Assembly (NCBI GenBank): GCA_016782545.1
Contig: JADHYG010000016.1
Location: forward strand, 1-19,536
Reading direction: 5' to 3'
Source of the DNA: Candidatus Microgenomates bacterium
Lineage (GTDB): Bacteria > Patescibacteria > Microgenomatia > JADHYG01
Length of the DNA: 19,536 nucleotides
Below the pieces are notes generated by a model. That model ran no database searches. It was not told the DNA's origin and saw nothing but the letters and a program-made list of their open reading frames with translations. Of this stretch, positions 7,235-13,631 are shown one piece after another; position 1 is the stretch's first letter; each line of letters begins with the position of its first letter. The position numbers and the translations under genes are program-made.

Positions 7235-7330
7235 CCTGTAATAATTCTTCGTGAATTCCTGTCCCATTAGTGGCAAGAAAAATGCTGTTTTTATCATTTG
7301 TTTCTTTATTGCCTTGAAAATCTGTTATTT
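7223..7330 (-). pseudogene. Duplicated 3' fragment of the inositol-monophosphatase gene
   Basis: These 108 bases match 12755-12862 in the same orientation with 4 differences that I count by eye. Read on the minus strand they still encode the C-terminal phosphatase residues (ITDFQGNKETNDKNSIFLAT and on), ending SDRQ-stop at about 7214, versus PDRK-stop in the intact gene. Similarity stops abruptly at 7331. The frame has a stop shortly upstream and no start, so it is a relic and not a gene. Its ends coincide with the REP-like element, which suggests recombination at such elements. Confidence 0.88.
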
Positions 7331-7413
7331 TTGACGATATTTCAAAGGACCTATTAGTCTAATCACGGAGATAATTTTTCTGATTTATTGTAAAAGAAAA
7401 TAGCCCCATAACA

Positions 7414-7441
7414 TTGACTTCTTCTTTCATTTTGGTAAAAT
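7414..7441 (+). promoter_or_regulatory. Sigma70-type promoter for the plus-strand orphan gene
   Basis: TTGACT at 7414-7419 (5 of 6 to consensus), a 16-base spacer, then TAAAAT at 7436-7441 (5 of 6). The start codon is 32 bases downstream, so this mRNA would have a real leader, unlike the minus-strand heads. No clear Shine-Dalgarno precedes the ATG. Confidence 0.55.
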
Positions 7442-7473
7442 ATCCTTAGTTTTTATATTTAAGTTTTCAAAAA

Positions 7474-8019
7474 ATGACACAAAGAGAAACATTCCAGGAT
7501 CTTTTACAAGAAAGGGGGGTTGACTTGGACGCTATTGCCAGGGATAGAGAAATATTGGAATCAGGTTGTGTTATTAGATCTTTAGAGTCTGTGACAAATC
7601 AGAGAGCGACTGATGAAGAAATGGATCTGAGACTAAGGACACTGAGGGAAAGCCCTACATTCGTACAGATTATTTCAGATTCTTGGGAAAACCCTAGGCA
7701 AGGTAGAGCAAAATTAAGGCAAGCATTACGTCAAGATCATCAACAAATAAAGACGTTAATTAGGGATTTGCGTGCTCACGACACTCCTCTTGGAAAAGTC
7801 TTACAGAGCCAAGAAGTGAAGTTTGTTTATATGAACACAGGTCAGATTCATGAGATCCTAAGAGATGGGAAAAAAGCGATAGTTTGCGGTGCCCTGCATG
7901 CTTGCCATGTAGAGATTGGCTCTGGAGAGACACTTATTTCTAAAAGTGATGGCGACCTTCCAATGGCTTTTGATAAAGAAAGCTACTGGACTATAACCTT
8001 TAAAGAAAGCGAAAGGTAA
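7474..8019 (+). CDS. Hypothetical protein, orphan gene in a REP-bounded cassette
   Basis: 181 aa, not recognised. There is no signal peptide or membrane segment. Residues 1-110 are charged and probably helical (many Arg, Asp, Glu, Gln; for example RQGRAKLRQALRQDHQQIKT around 75-94). Residues 112-181 look beta-rich, with GKKAIVCGALHACHVEIGSG around 132-151 holding two Cys and two His, possibly a metal site or just a barrel core. It runs against its neighbours and is visibly less AT-rich, with AGA/AGG arginines. The phosphatase scrap lies upstream and a complete REP-like element directly downstream, which points to acquisition as a unit. The ATG follows a good promoter. Function unknown. Confidence 0.72.
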   Translation: MTQRETFQDLLQERGVDLDAIARDREILESGCVIRSLESVTNQRATDEEMDLRLRTLRESPTFVQIISDSWENPRQGRAKLRQALRQDHQQIKTLIRDLRAHDTPLGKVLQSQEVKFVYMNTGQIHEILRDGKKAIVCGALHACHVEIGSGETLISKSDGDLPMAFDKESYWTITFKESER

Positions 8020-8026
8020 TATTTTC

Positions 8027-8066
8027 CCGATCCTGGATCGGTTTCCTATTGCCGATCCGGTAAAAT
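8027..8066. repeat. REP-like palindromic element, best copy
   Basis: CCGATCC-T-GGATCGG (8027-8041), then TTTCCTATTG, then CCGATCC (8052-8058) and GGTAAAAT. The middle arm can pair with either outer arm, giving alternative hairpins. It fills the 46-base gap between the convergent orphan gene and glmS. No T-tract follows on either strand, so it is not a classical intrinsic terminator. Confidence 0.8.
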
Positions 8067-9832
8067 TACTTAACCGTTACTGACTTAGCCAAGTTTCTCG
8101 GTTTGTCCGGATCAGCGCCCCGGCCTACGCTTAAGTAATATCCTAAAAGTTGTCCCACAATAACATTGGGAATGAAGGTTAATTGGCCGGCGTCAAAAGT
8201 TTGGATATAATCATCAAATTCAGCAGCTGGAAAAGGAGAAATACCAATAATTCTTGCGCCTCTCGCTTTTAATTCAGCCGCAGCCGACAAAACCTCTCCT
8301 TTCGTTTCATCATCGGCTGCAAGAACAATACAAGGAGTGCCCTTTTGAATAAGGCTGATCACCCCATGCTTAAGTTCTCCTGAAGCAAATCCTTCAGAAT
8401 GGATATAACTTGCCTCTTTAATTTTCAAAGCACACTCAAGAGCAGCCGGATAATTAAGATGCTTACCAACACAATATATATCTTCTTTGTTCATCAGCGA
8501 CTTAGCTAATTTCATTATTTTAGTTTGAAGTTTTTTTGTCAACCATCGACTAAGGTTTTTACCCAAAGATTTAATATTTTTTCGCGCCTGAATGTATTGA
8601 CCGCTAACTGTATTCGCCAATAAATACAATATTGCCAATTGGGCGGTATAAGCTTTTGTAGAAATAACGGCAATTTCTGGTCCTGCACCAACAGGAAGAA
8701 CATAATCAGCCAATCTTTCTAAAGTAGAACCAAAAGTATTAACAACCGCAACAATGCTGGCACCACGAGCTTTTACTTTTTTGGCGGCAATCAAAGTATC
8801 GGCTGTTTCTCCGCTTTGGGAAACAGCAATGGCAATCGTTTTCTGATTGCAAAACTTGGCAAAAGGCAAAAACTCATAAGCTCCATAAACCTGGGTTTCA
8901 ATTCCATTTTCGGCAAAAAAATATTTTCCTGCCAAAGTACAATATGAAGCAGTACCACAAGCAAACATCACCACTTTATTTTTTTGATTAATTTTTTCCG
9001 CTAAGTTTCTAATCTCTTTTTCATTTAAATTTGCTGTTTTGGGAATAGTAATTTTTTGCTCGATAATCTCTTTGAGTAAAAAGTGCGAATAGCCGCCTTT
9101 TTGAGCATCTTCGATTTTCCAGTCAATTAACTTTTCTTCTGTTTTTTCCTTTTTCCCTGTTTTTAGGTCATAAATCTTCGCTCCTTTTTTTGTCAACAAA
9201 ACTCCCTGACCGTCTTTGATGAAAACTACACGGTTAGTGCTTTTTAAAAAAGGCGTTACATCCGAAGCCAAGAAATATTCCTTTTTTCCCAAACCAACTA
9301 CTAAAGGAGAACCGTCTCGACAAGCAACAACAGTTTCATTTTCTAAATCAAGAACGGTAATTGCATTAGAACCGACTAAACTATTAAAAGCGGAAAACAC
9401 TGCCTGCTTGATCGGCTTAATCTTAAGATTATCTTCAATAAGATGAGCAATTACTTCCGTATCTGTCTCCGAAGAAAAACGATGTCCCCTAGATTTTAGC
9501 TTCTCCCTTATTCCTCGGTGATTTTCCACAATACCATTGTGAATAACCGCTATTTTCTTACTGCAATCCAGGTGAGGATGAGCGTTTTCGTCAGTCACGC
9601 CCCCGTGAGTGGCCCAACGCGTATGTCCTATCGCTATTGAACCATCGGGTAGGGTAATGGTTGCTCCACCAATCTTACCAACACGCTTCTCGACACAAAT
9701 CTCCGATACTCCAACTGGTCTGACGGCAATACCCCAAGAATCATAACCTCGATATTCGAGTTTTTTTAATCCGCTAAGAACAATCTGGGCTGCATTCTGT
9801 TTTTTACCAATATAAGCGAAGATGCCGCACAT
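8066..9832 (-). CDS. glmS: Glutamine-fructose-6-phosphate aminotransferase (isomerizing)
   Basis: 588 aa, near the usual 600-610. GlmS makes glucosamine-6-phosphate from fructose-6-phosphate and glutamine, feeding UDP-GlcNAc synthesis. Seen: N-terminal nucleophile in MCGIFAYIG (Cys2 before processing), the glutaminase motifs EYRGYDSWG at 26-34, GHTRWATHGG at 69-78, HNGIVENH at 98-105 and SSETDTEVIAH at 120-130; then two SIS domains with ACGTASYCTLAGKYF (about 290-305), SQSGETADT and EGFASGELKHG; and the C-terminal RNLAKSVTVK typical of the family. It starts on the base next to the glmU stop, third in murE-glmU-glmS. I see no glmS ribozyme upstream, and the zero-length gap leaves no room for one. 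Confidence 0.97.
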   Translation of the reverse strand: MCGIFAYIGKKQNAAQIVLSGLKKLEYRGYDSWGIAVRPVGVSEICVEKRVGKIGGATITLPDGSIAIGHTRWATHGGVTDENAHPHLDCSKKIAVIHNGIVENHRGIREKLKSRGHRFSSETDTEVIAHLIEDNLKIKPIKQAVFSAFNSLVGSNAITVLDLENETVVACRDGSPLVVGLGKKEYFLASDVTPFLKSTNRVVFIKDGQGVLLTKKGAKIYDLKTGKKEKTEEKLIDWKIEDAQKGGYSHFLLKEIIEQKITIPKTANLNEKEIRNLAEKINQKNKVVMFACGTASYCTLAGKYFFAENGIETQVYGAYEFLPFAKFCNQKTIAIAVSQSGETADTLIAAKKVKARGASIVAVVNTFGSTLERLADYVLPVGAGPEIAVISTKAYTAQLAILYLLANTVSGQYIQARKNIKSLGKNLSRWLTKKLQTKIMKLAKSLMNKEDIYCVGKHLNYPAALECALKIKEASYIHSEGFASGELKHGVISLIQKGTPCIVLAADDETKGEVLSAAAELKARGARIIGISPFPAAEFDDYIQTFDAGQLTFIPNVIVGQLLGYYLSVGRGADPDKPRNLAKSVTVK

Positions 9833-11059
9833 TTAAAGTTTCTTTTTAAACTTATCTCTTGTCTCTAAATCTATTTTACGAAGATTTTCCCTGACAACAA
9901 CTTTTTGCTCTAAGTAACAAAACTTATTTTCTTTAAGATTCTCTTCCAGAACTAGACCCGAACCAACAAAAGAGTTACTGCCAATCTGGACGCCGGGCAT
10001 AATGCTGGTATTAATCCCCACTCGCACACCAGAACCGATAATCGCTCCCATTTTAACACGGCCAGGCACAATTTCTTTTTCATCTAATCTTAAGTTAGCT
10101 GTTCTGGCGCCTGAACCAAAGCTAATATTTTCTTCTAAAATAGAATCACCAATATAATTAGCGTGAAACCAACAATTGGGACCAACATATGAACGAGCAA
10201 TTTCTGTGTTATAACCAATAACACAACCGTCTTCAATAATCGAATCTCGCACTAAGGCATTATTGCCCACAATCACATTTTTGCCTAAATAAGAATTTTT
10301 CACTACTGCTCCCTCAAAAATTTTAACCCCTTCCCCTGCTATTATTGGCTTTTTCTTTTTTTCATTTAAAAAGAAAGCGGCTGTTTCTAAAATATCCCAA
10401 GGATATTTAATTGTCGCCCAAGAATCATTATATTTAACCAACTCAAATTTAATTCCTTTTTTCATCATTTTAGCCATTGCTACCTCGTAAACATCATCTC
10501 GATTGCTCTTTGTTTTTTCAAGAAACTGTAAAAGGATCTTTGGTTTTTGATAAAAATCAACCACCAGCTTAATCATATCGCTCGGCTCTCTGCCCTTACC
10601 GGGTTTTTCAACAACCCTTTCTACCAAACCATTTTTAACTACAAGATAACCCATCGATAGATAACAATCTGTTTTCAAACCAACAAGTAAAGCATCAGGA
10701 TTGTTTTTTATTTTTCTATTAAACTCGACAAATAAACTTGGCTGAAAAAAGTCATTAGCATTAACGATTAAAAGAGGTCTGTCTTTAATCTCTTTTTCAG
10801 CACTCAAAATGGCATCTGCTTGGCCTAAGGGCCTTTTTTGAACAACTACTTTAACGTTGCCTAAGTATTTTTTGACTTCTTCTTTTATTTGAGGATTAAC
10901 AACAACAATGAAATCTTTAAAGCCTGACTTTTTCAGATTTTCAATCGCATGAACAATCAAAGGCCTGCCAAAAAACGGCAATAAATTTTTGTTGGCGGTT
11001 ATTGGCCGCATACGCTTGGCCTCTCCACCAGCTAAAACTAAAACTTGAATATTTTTCAT
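9833..11059 (-). CDS. glmU: GlmU-like sugar-1-phosphate nucleotidylyltransferase/acetyltransferase
   Basis: 408 aa from the ATG at 11059. Seen: nucleotidyltransferase motif LAGGEAKRMRP at 9-19, LGQADAI at 78-84, NANDFF at 100-105 and a VVEKPG motif near 149-154; a left-handed beta-helix of hexapeptide repeats follows (about 242-372), with FHANYIGDSI around His299 matching the catalytic His region of GlmU acetyltransferases, and SGARTANLR after it. The architecture resembles the bifunctional archaeal-type enzymes more than the 456-residue E. coli protein. Likely role: GlcN-1-P to UDP-GlcNAc, paired with glmS next door. The start at 11059 overlaps the murE stop as ATGA; an upstream ATG at 11098 would add 13 residues inside murE and is less likely. 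Confidence 0.85.
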   Translation of the reverse strand: MKNIQVLVLAGGEAKRMRPITANKNLLPFFGRPLIVHAIENLKKSGFKDFIVVVNPQIKEEVKKYLGNVKVVVQKRPLGQADAILSAEKEIKDRPLLIVNANDFFQPSLFVEFNRKIKNNPDALLVGLKTDCYLSMGYLVVKNGLVERVVEKPGKGREPSDMIKLVVDFYQKPKILLQFLEKTKSNRDDVYEVAMAKMMKKGIKFELVKYNDSWATIKYPWDILETAAFFLNEKKKKPIIAGEGVKIFEGAVVKNSYLGKNVIVGNNALVRDSIIEDGCVIGYNTEIARSYVGPNCWFHANYIGDSILEENISFGSGARTANLRLDEKEIVPGRVKMGAIIGSGVRVGINTSIMPGVQIGSNSFVGSGLVLEENLKENKFCYLEQKVVVRENLRKIDLETRDKFKKKL

Positions 11060-12222
11060 TTTTCTAAAATTTTCCTCACTTCCTTTTGATCCGACCAAGA
11101 AATTTCTTTACCGCCAATATTTAGGCTATTTTGATGACCAACGCCTGTAACTAAAACTATATCACCTTTTTCTGCCATTTCGATTGCTTTTTTTATCGCT
11201 TCTCTCCTGTCTTCAATTTTCCAGTAGTTCTTAGCTAAAATTTTTCCTCCCTTTTCCACTCCGGGCTCGATTTCAGCGATAATCTTTTTAGGATCTTCAC
11301 TGTATGTATCCTCGTGAGTTAAGATAATTTTATCAGAAAACTTAGCCGAAATCTCACCCATTATTGGCCGTTTCGTTCTTTCCCGATCGCCAGTACAACC
11401 GAAAACGTGAATAATTTTTCCTTGAGTAATTTTTTTAAGAGCAGGAAGGATTTGCCTGAAAGCATTGGGAGTATGAGCAAAATCAATAAAAATCTTGAAA
11501 TCCTGCCCTTCATCAATTTCTTCCAGCCGTCCGGAAACTGGCTCAAAAGAAAGCAAGGATTGCCTGATCTTTTTATCTGGAATTCCCAAGATTTTTACTG
11601 CGCTAATCGCCGCCAAACAGTTATAAAGATTAAATTCTCCCAAAAGATTAGTCTTAAACTTGAAAGCCCTGGGCGTTAAATCCGCTTTTCTTTTAAGACT
11701 ATAAGTAACGACTCGTGATTGATTACTAGTGATTTGTGATTTTAAATACTTATAGGAAGCATCGTCTCGGTTTAAAATCGCCCATTTTACGCCATTAAAT
11801 AACCTTGCTTTAGCTTTTAAATAATTCTTCCAAGTTCCATGATAATCCAAATGCTCATAGGTAACATTAGTGATTACTCCCATCTTAAAATTACAGCCGA
11901 AAAGTCGATACTGATCCAAACCATGAGAAGTGGCTTCTAAAATCACATATTCTTTTTTTTCATCAACCGCTTTTCTTAGAAATCCTTGCAATTGCCAGGA
12001 ATCCGGCGTGGTCACATGAAATCCAGGCGCTGATACGGTCGAAATCATGGCTGTTTTTTTACCAGCAGCCTTTAAAATGTGGGTGATAAGATGAACCGTC
12101 GTTGTCTTGCCATCGGTACCGGTAACACCAATGACAAAAAGGTTTTTAGCAGGAAAGCGAAAAAAAATCGTCGCCAAAACAGCTCTCAGTAGATGATAAA
12201 AATTCTTCAAACTCCGAACCAC
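11056..12222 (-). CDS. murE: MurE-like Mur ligase without the N-terminal UDP-binding domain
   Basis: 388 aa, about 100 shorter than usual MurE. Family role: adding the third, diamino residue to UDP-MurNAc-L-Ala-D-Glu. Seen: P-loop VTGTDGKTTT at 33-42 (near 110 in full-length enzymes), EATSHGLDQYR at 96-106, TNVTYEHLDYHG at 118-129, GEFNLYNCLAA at 195-205, DFAHTPNA at 247-254 and GCTGDRERTKRP at 275-286. Residues 1-30 are short, basic and hydrophobic, perhaps a membrane-surface anchor. The selectivity motif DNPR/DNPA is replaced by HEDT at 303-306, and GKGHE by GVGHQ at 360-364. The start is GTG, 7 bases after TATAAT. First gene of murE-glmU-glmS. Third-residue substrate uncertain. Confidence 0.85.
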   Translation of the reverse strand: MVRSLKNFYHLLRAVLATIFFRFPAKNLFVIGVTGTDGKTTTVHLITHILKAAGKKTAMISTVSAPGFHVTTPDSWQLQGFLRKAVDEKKEYVILEATSHGLDQYRLFGCNFKMGVITNVTYEHLDYHGTWKNYLKAKARLFNGVKWAILNRDDASYKYLKSQITSNQSRVVTYSLKRKADLTPRAFKFKTNLLGEFNLYNCLAAISAVKILGIPDKKIRQSLLSFEPVSGRLEEIDEGQDFKIFIDFAHTPNAFRQILPALKKITQGKIIHVFGCTGDRERTKRPIMGEISAKFSDKIILTHEDTYSEDPKKIIAEIEPGVEKGGKILAKNYWKIEDRREAIKKAIEMAEKGDIVLVTGVGHQNSLNIGGKEISWSDQKEVRKILEK

Positions 12223-12229
12223 AGAAGAT

Positions 12230-12238
12230 ATTATACCA
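12230..12238 (-). promoter_or_regulatory. Extended -10 promoter of murE-glmU-glmS
   Basis: Minus-strand TGGTATAAT. The box ends 7 bases before the GTG start at 12222, so the mRNA should be leaderless. The surrounding AGAAGATATTATA-N-CACC (plus strand, 12223-12240) recurs at the phosphatase promoter. It lies 13 bases from the -10 of the divergent plus-strand gene. Confidence 0.65.
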
Positions 12239-12248
12239 CCTGCTGTAG

Positions 12249-12254
12249 TATAAT
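12249..12254 (+). promoter_or_regulatory. -10 box of the divergent membrane-protein gene
   Basis: TATAAT at 12249-12254, with a weak -35 region. The ATG at 12276 is 21 bases on, and AAGAGG stands 6 bases before it, a normal Shine-Dalgarno. It faces the murE promoter, so the two may compete. Confidence 0.5.
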
Positions 12255-12275
12255 TTCAGACATAAGAGGTTTTTT

Positions 12276-12719
12276 ATGGATTTTGTCAGCCATTCCCTTT
12301 GGGGGCTAACCGTTGTCAGAAAAAAGAACTTATTTTGGTTAACGGTTTTTTTTAGTGTTTTACCAGATATTGCCTATTTCCTTTATTTTCTTGATAAAAG
12401 ATTTTCTCTTGGTATTGGAGTAACGGAACCTAGCCTCGTCAGTTTTTACTATTTTACCCATAGCTTCTTGACTGCCTTCTTAATTTTTACCATTCTTTAT
12501 TTTTTCAAAAGAAATTACCTCACCTTGGCTCTCCCCTACTTCTTTCACGTTTTACTTGATATCCCTGTTCATTGTGGTCTTTTTTCTACGCGTTTTTTAT
12601 ATCCTTTTTCCGATTTTCATTTCTGTGGTTTTAGGTTTGAAGAACACATGCTGCCCATTCTCTTAATAAACTACTTAGTCTTGATTGGAATTAATCTCTT
12701 AATTTGGCGAAGAAAATAA
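12276..12719 (+). CDS. DUF457/YdjM-like membrane protein with metal-ligand motifs
   Basis: 147 aa, hydrophobic, with about four membrane segments (roughly 20-38, 60-77, 82-98, 125-143). A spaced His/Asp set fits the YdjM/DUF457 membrane-bound metal-dependent hydrolase family: His6 in DFVSHSLWG, LPD at 29-31, TH at 61-62, and HVLLDIPVH with His91, Asp95 and His99. The family's substrate is not established. One of two plus-strand genes in the window, it is divergent from murE and convergent with the phosphatase gene, with a REP-like element just after its stop. A Shine-Dalgarno-like AAGAGG decides the start. The family call is from motif spacing only and is moderate. Confidence 0.65.
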   Translation: MDFVSHSLWGLTVVRKKNLFWLTVFFSVLPDIAYFLYFLDKRFSLGIGVTEPSLVSFYYFTHSFLTAFLIFTILYFFKRNYLTLALPYFFHVLLDIPVHCGLFSTRFLYPFSDFHFCGFRFEEHMLPILLINYLVLIGINLLIWRRK

Positions 12720-12730
12720 AAAGACGAAAT

Positions 12731-12766
12731 GATCCGGGATCGATAGCTACTTACGATCCGGTAAAA
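12731..12766. repeat. Diverged copy of the REP-like element at the phosphatase 3' end
   Basis: GATCC-G-GGATC (12731-12741) palindrome, a GATAGCTACTTA-type loop, CGATCC (12754-12759) and GGTAAAA. The arms match the elements at 8027 and 13588, but the loop has changed. It overlaps the last codons and stop of the phosphatase gene and separates it from the convergent membrane-protein gene. Confidence 0.65.
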
Positions 12767-13541
12767 CCTGCAATAATTCTTCGTGAATTTCTGTCCCATT
12801 AGTGGCAAGGAAAATGCTGTTTTTATCATTTGTTTCTTTATTGCCTTGAAAATCTGTTATTTGCGCCCTGGCTTCCCTGGCAATTAATTTTCCCGCTATG
12901 AAGTCGTAAATTTCATTATCATTATTAATTATTGCTTCGATTTTTCCTGAAGCTAAAAGACAAAAGTCTAAAGTAGGACACCAATTAGTTAAAATCCTTT
13001 TAACTTTTTTCTCATTTAATCTTTTTATTAAACAATTCACATAATCCAATGGCGTTTTGTAATTGCAAGTATAAACAACACTTGCTTTTTTGATATCGCT
13101 TTCATTATTTACTCTCAATTTTTTATCTTTTAACCATGCACCTCGTCCCTTTTCTGCATAATAAGTATTATCAAGAATCGGATTATAAATAACAGCCAGA
13201 ATCGCTTCATTATTTTTTAACAAAGCAATGGCAACAGAAAAATAAGGAATTCCTAAAATAAAATTATTTGAACCATCAAGTGGATCAATAATAAATGTAT
13301 ATTCTGATTTTTTATCAAAAAAATCACTTTCTTCTGTAAAAACATTATATTGAGGAAAGCTCTGCAAAAGAATTTTAAGAATCGTTTCTTCTGAGCTAAT
13401 ATCTGCTTTTGTAACAAAATCAGCGGCTGTAGATTTCTCTTTAATTTTTAAATCTTGACCAAAATACTTACGAAGCACTTGACCGCCACTTTTAGCCGCC
13501 TGAATTATCTTTTCTAAATCAGAACTCAATCCTCGAATCAT
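12747..13541 (-). CDS. Inositol-monophosphatase-family phosphatase
   Basis: 264 aa, normal length. Members of this Mg2+- and Li+-sensitive family dephosphorylate inositol phosphate, PAP/PAPS (CysQ) or fructose-1,6-bisphosphate; the substrate is not decided here. Seen: FVTKADISSEE at 42-52, FTEES with Glu70-Glu71, IDPLDGSNNFILGIPYFSVA at 85-104 with metal-binding Asp86 and Asp89, and EIYDFIAGKLIAREA at 210-224, where Asp213 corresponds to the Asp of the usual WDxAAG. All metal ligands are present. The gene has its own promoter and a REP-like element on each side; its 3' 108 bases are duplicated at 7223-7330. Its place between ftsI and the mur genes does not by itself prove an envelope role. 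Confidence 0.92.
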   Translation of the reverse strand: MIRGLSSDLEKIIQAAKSGGQVLRKYFGQDLKIKEKSTAADFVTKADISSEETILKILLQSFPQYNVFTEESDFFDKKSEYTFIIDPLDGSNNFILGIPYFSVAIALLKNNEAILAVIYNPILDNTYYAEKGRGAWLKDKKLRVNNESDIKKASVVYTCNYKTPLDYVNCLIKRLNEKKVKRILTNWCPTLDFCLLASGKIEAIINNDNEIYDFIAGKLIAREARAQITDFQGNKETNDKNSIFLATNGTEIHEELLQVLPDRK

Positions 13542-13551
13542 AATAGAAGAT

Positions 13552-13560
13552 ATTATATCA
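13552..13560 (-). promoter_or_regulatory. Extended -10 promoter of the phosphatase gene
   Basis: Minus-strand TGATATAAT, ending 10 bases before the ATG at 13541, so the leader would be only a few bases. The -35 region is occupied by a G-run block. Confidence 0.6.
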
Positions 13561-13564
13561 CCAT

Positions 13565-13589
13565 CCCCCGTCCATCCCGACCCCGTCCC
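13565..13589 (-). other. Putative G-quadruplex motif upstream of the phosphatase promoter
   Basis: Read on the minus strand: GGG-AC-GGGG-TC-GGG-ATGGAC-GGGGG, four G-runs of at least three with loops of 2, 2 and 6 bases, which fits the standard G3+N1-7 pattern. It stands out in AT-rich DNA. It lies on the non-template strand, starting about 8 bases upstream of the -10 hexamer. Confidence 0.6.
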
Positions 13590-13627
13590 GATCCACGATC
13601 GGTTTCCTATTGCCGATCCGGTAAAAT
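13588..13627. repeat. REP-like palindromic element downstream of ftsI
   Basis: CCGATCC (13588-13594), A, CGATCGG (13596-13602), TTTCCTATTG, CCGATCC (13613-13619), GGTAAAAT. From CGATCGG onward it is nearly identical to the copy at 8027-8066. It lies 5 bases after the ftsI stop and partly overlaps the G-run block. Confidence 0.8.
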
Positions 13628-13631
13628 GTTC

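Noticed and set aside
7353..7363. ATTAG-T-CTAAT palindrome upstream of the orphan gene
   Set aside because: Short, AT-rich and isolated; not distinguishable from chance.
8027..8066. The palindromic element as a rho-independent terminator
   Set aside because: The hairpin is good, but neither strand has a T-tract after it; recurrence at several loci fits a repeat family better.
9832..9833. glmS ribozyme upstream of glmS
   Set aside because: glmS follows glmU with no intergenic bases, so the ribozyme cannot be present in the usual place.
11059..11098. Longer GlmU start at 11098
   Set aside because: The extra 13 residues overlap murE and do not match the family; the ATG at 11059 gives a standard ATGA overlap and begins just before the nucleotidyltransferase motif.
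11361..11679. Open frames on both strands inside murE
   Set aside because: They lie wholly within the conserved Mur-ligase coding sequence and encode nothing recognisable.
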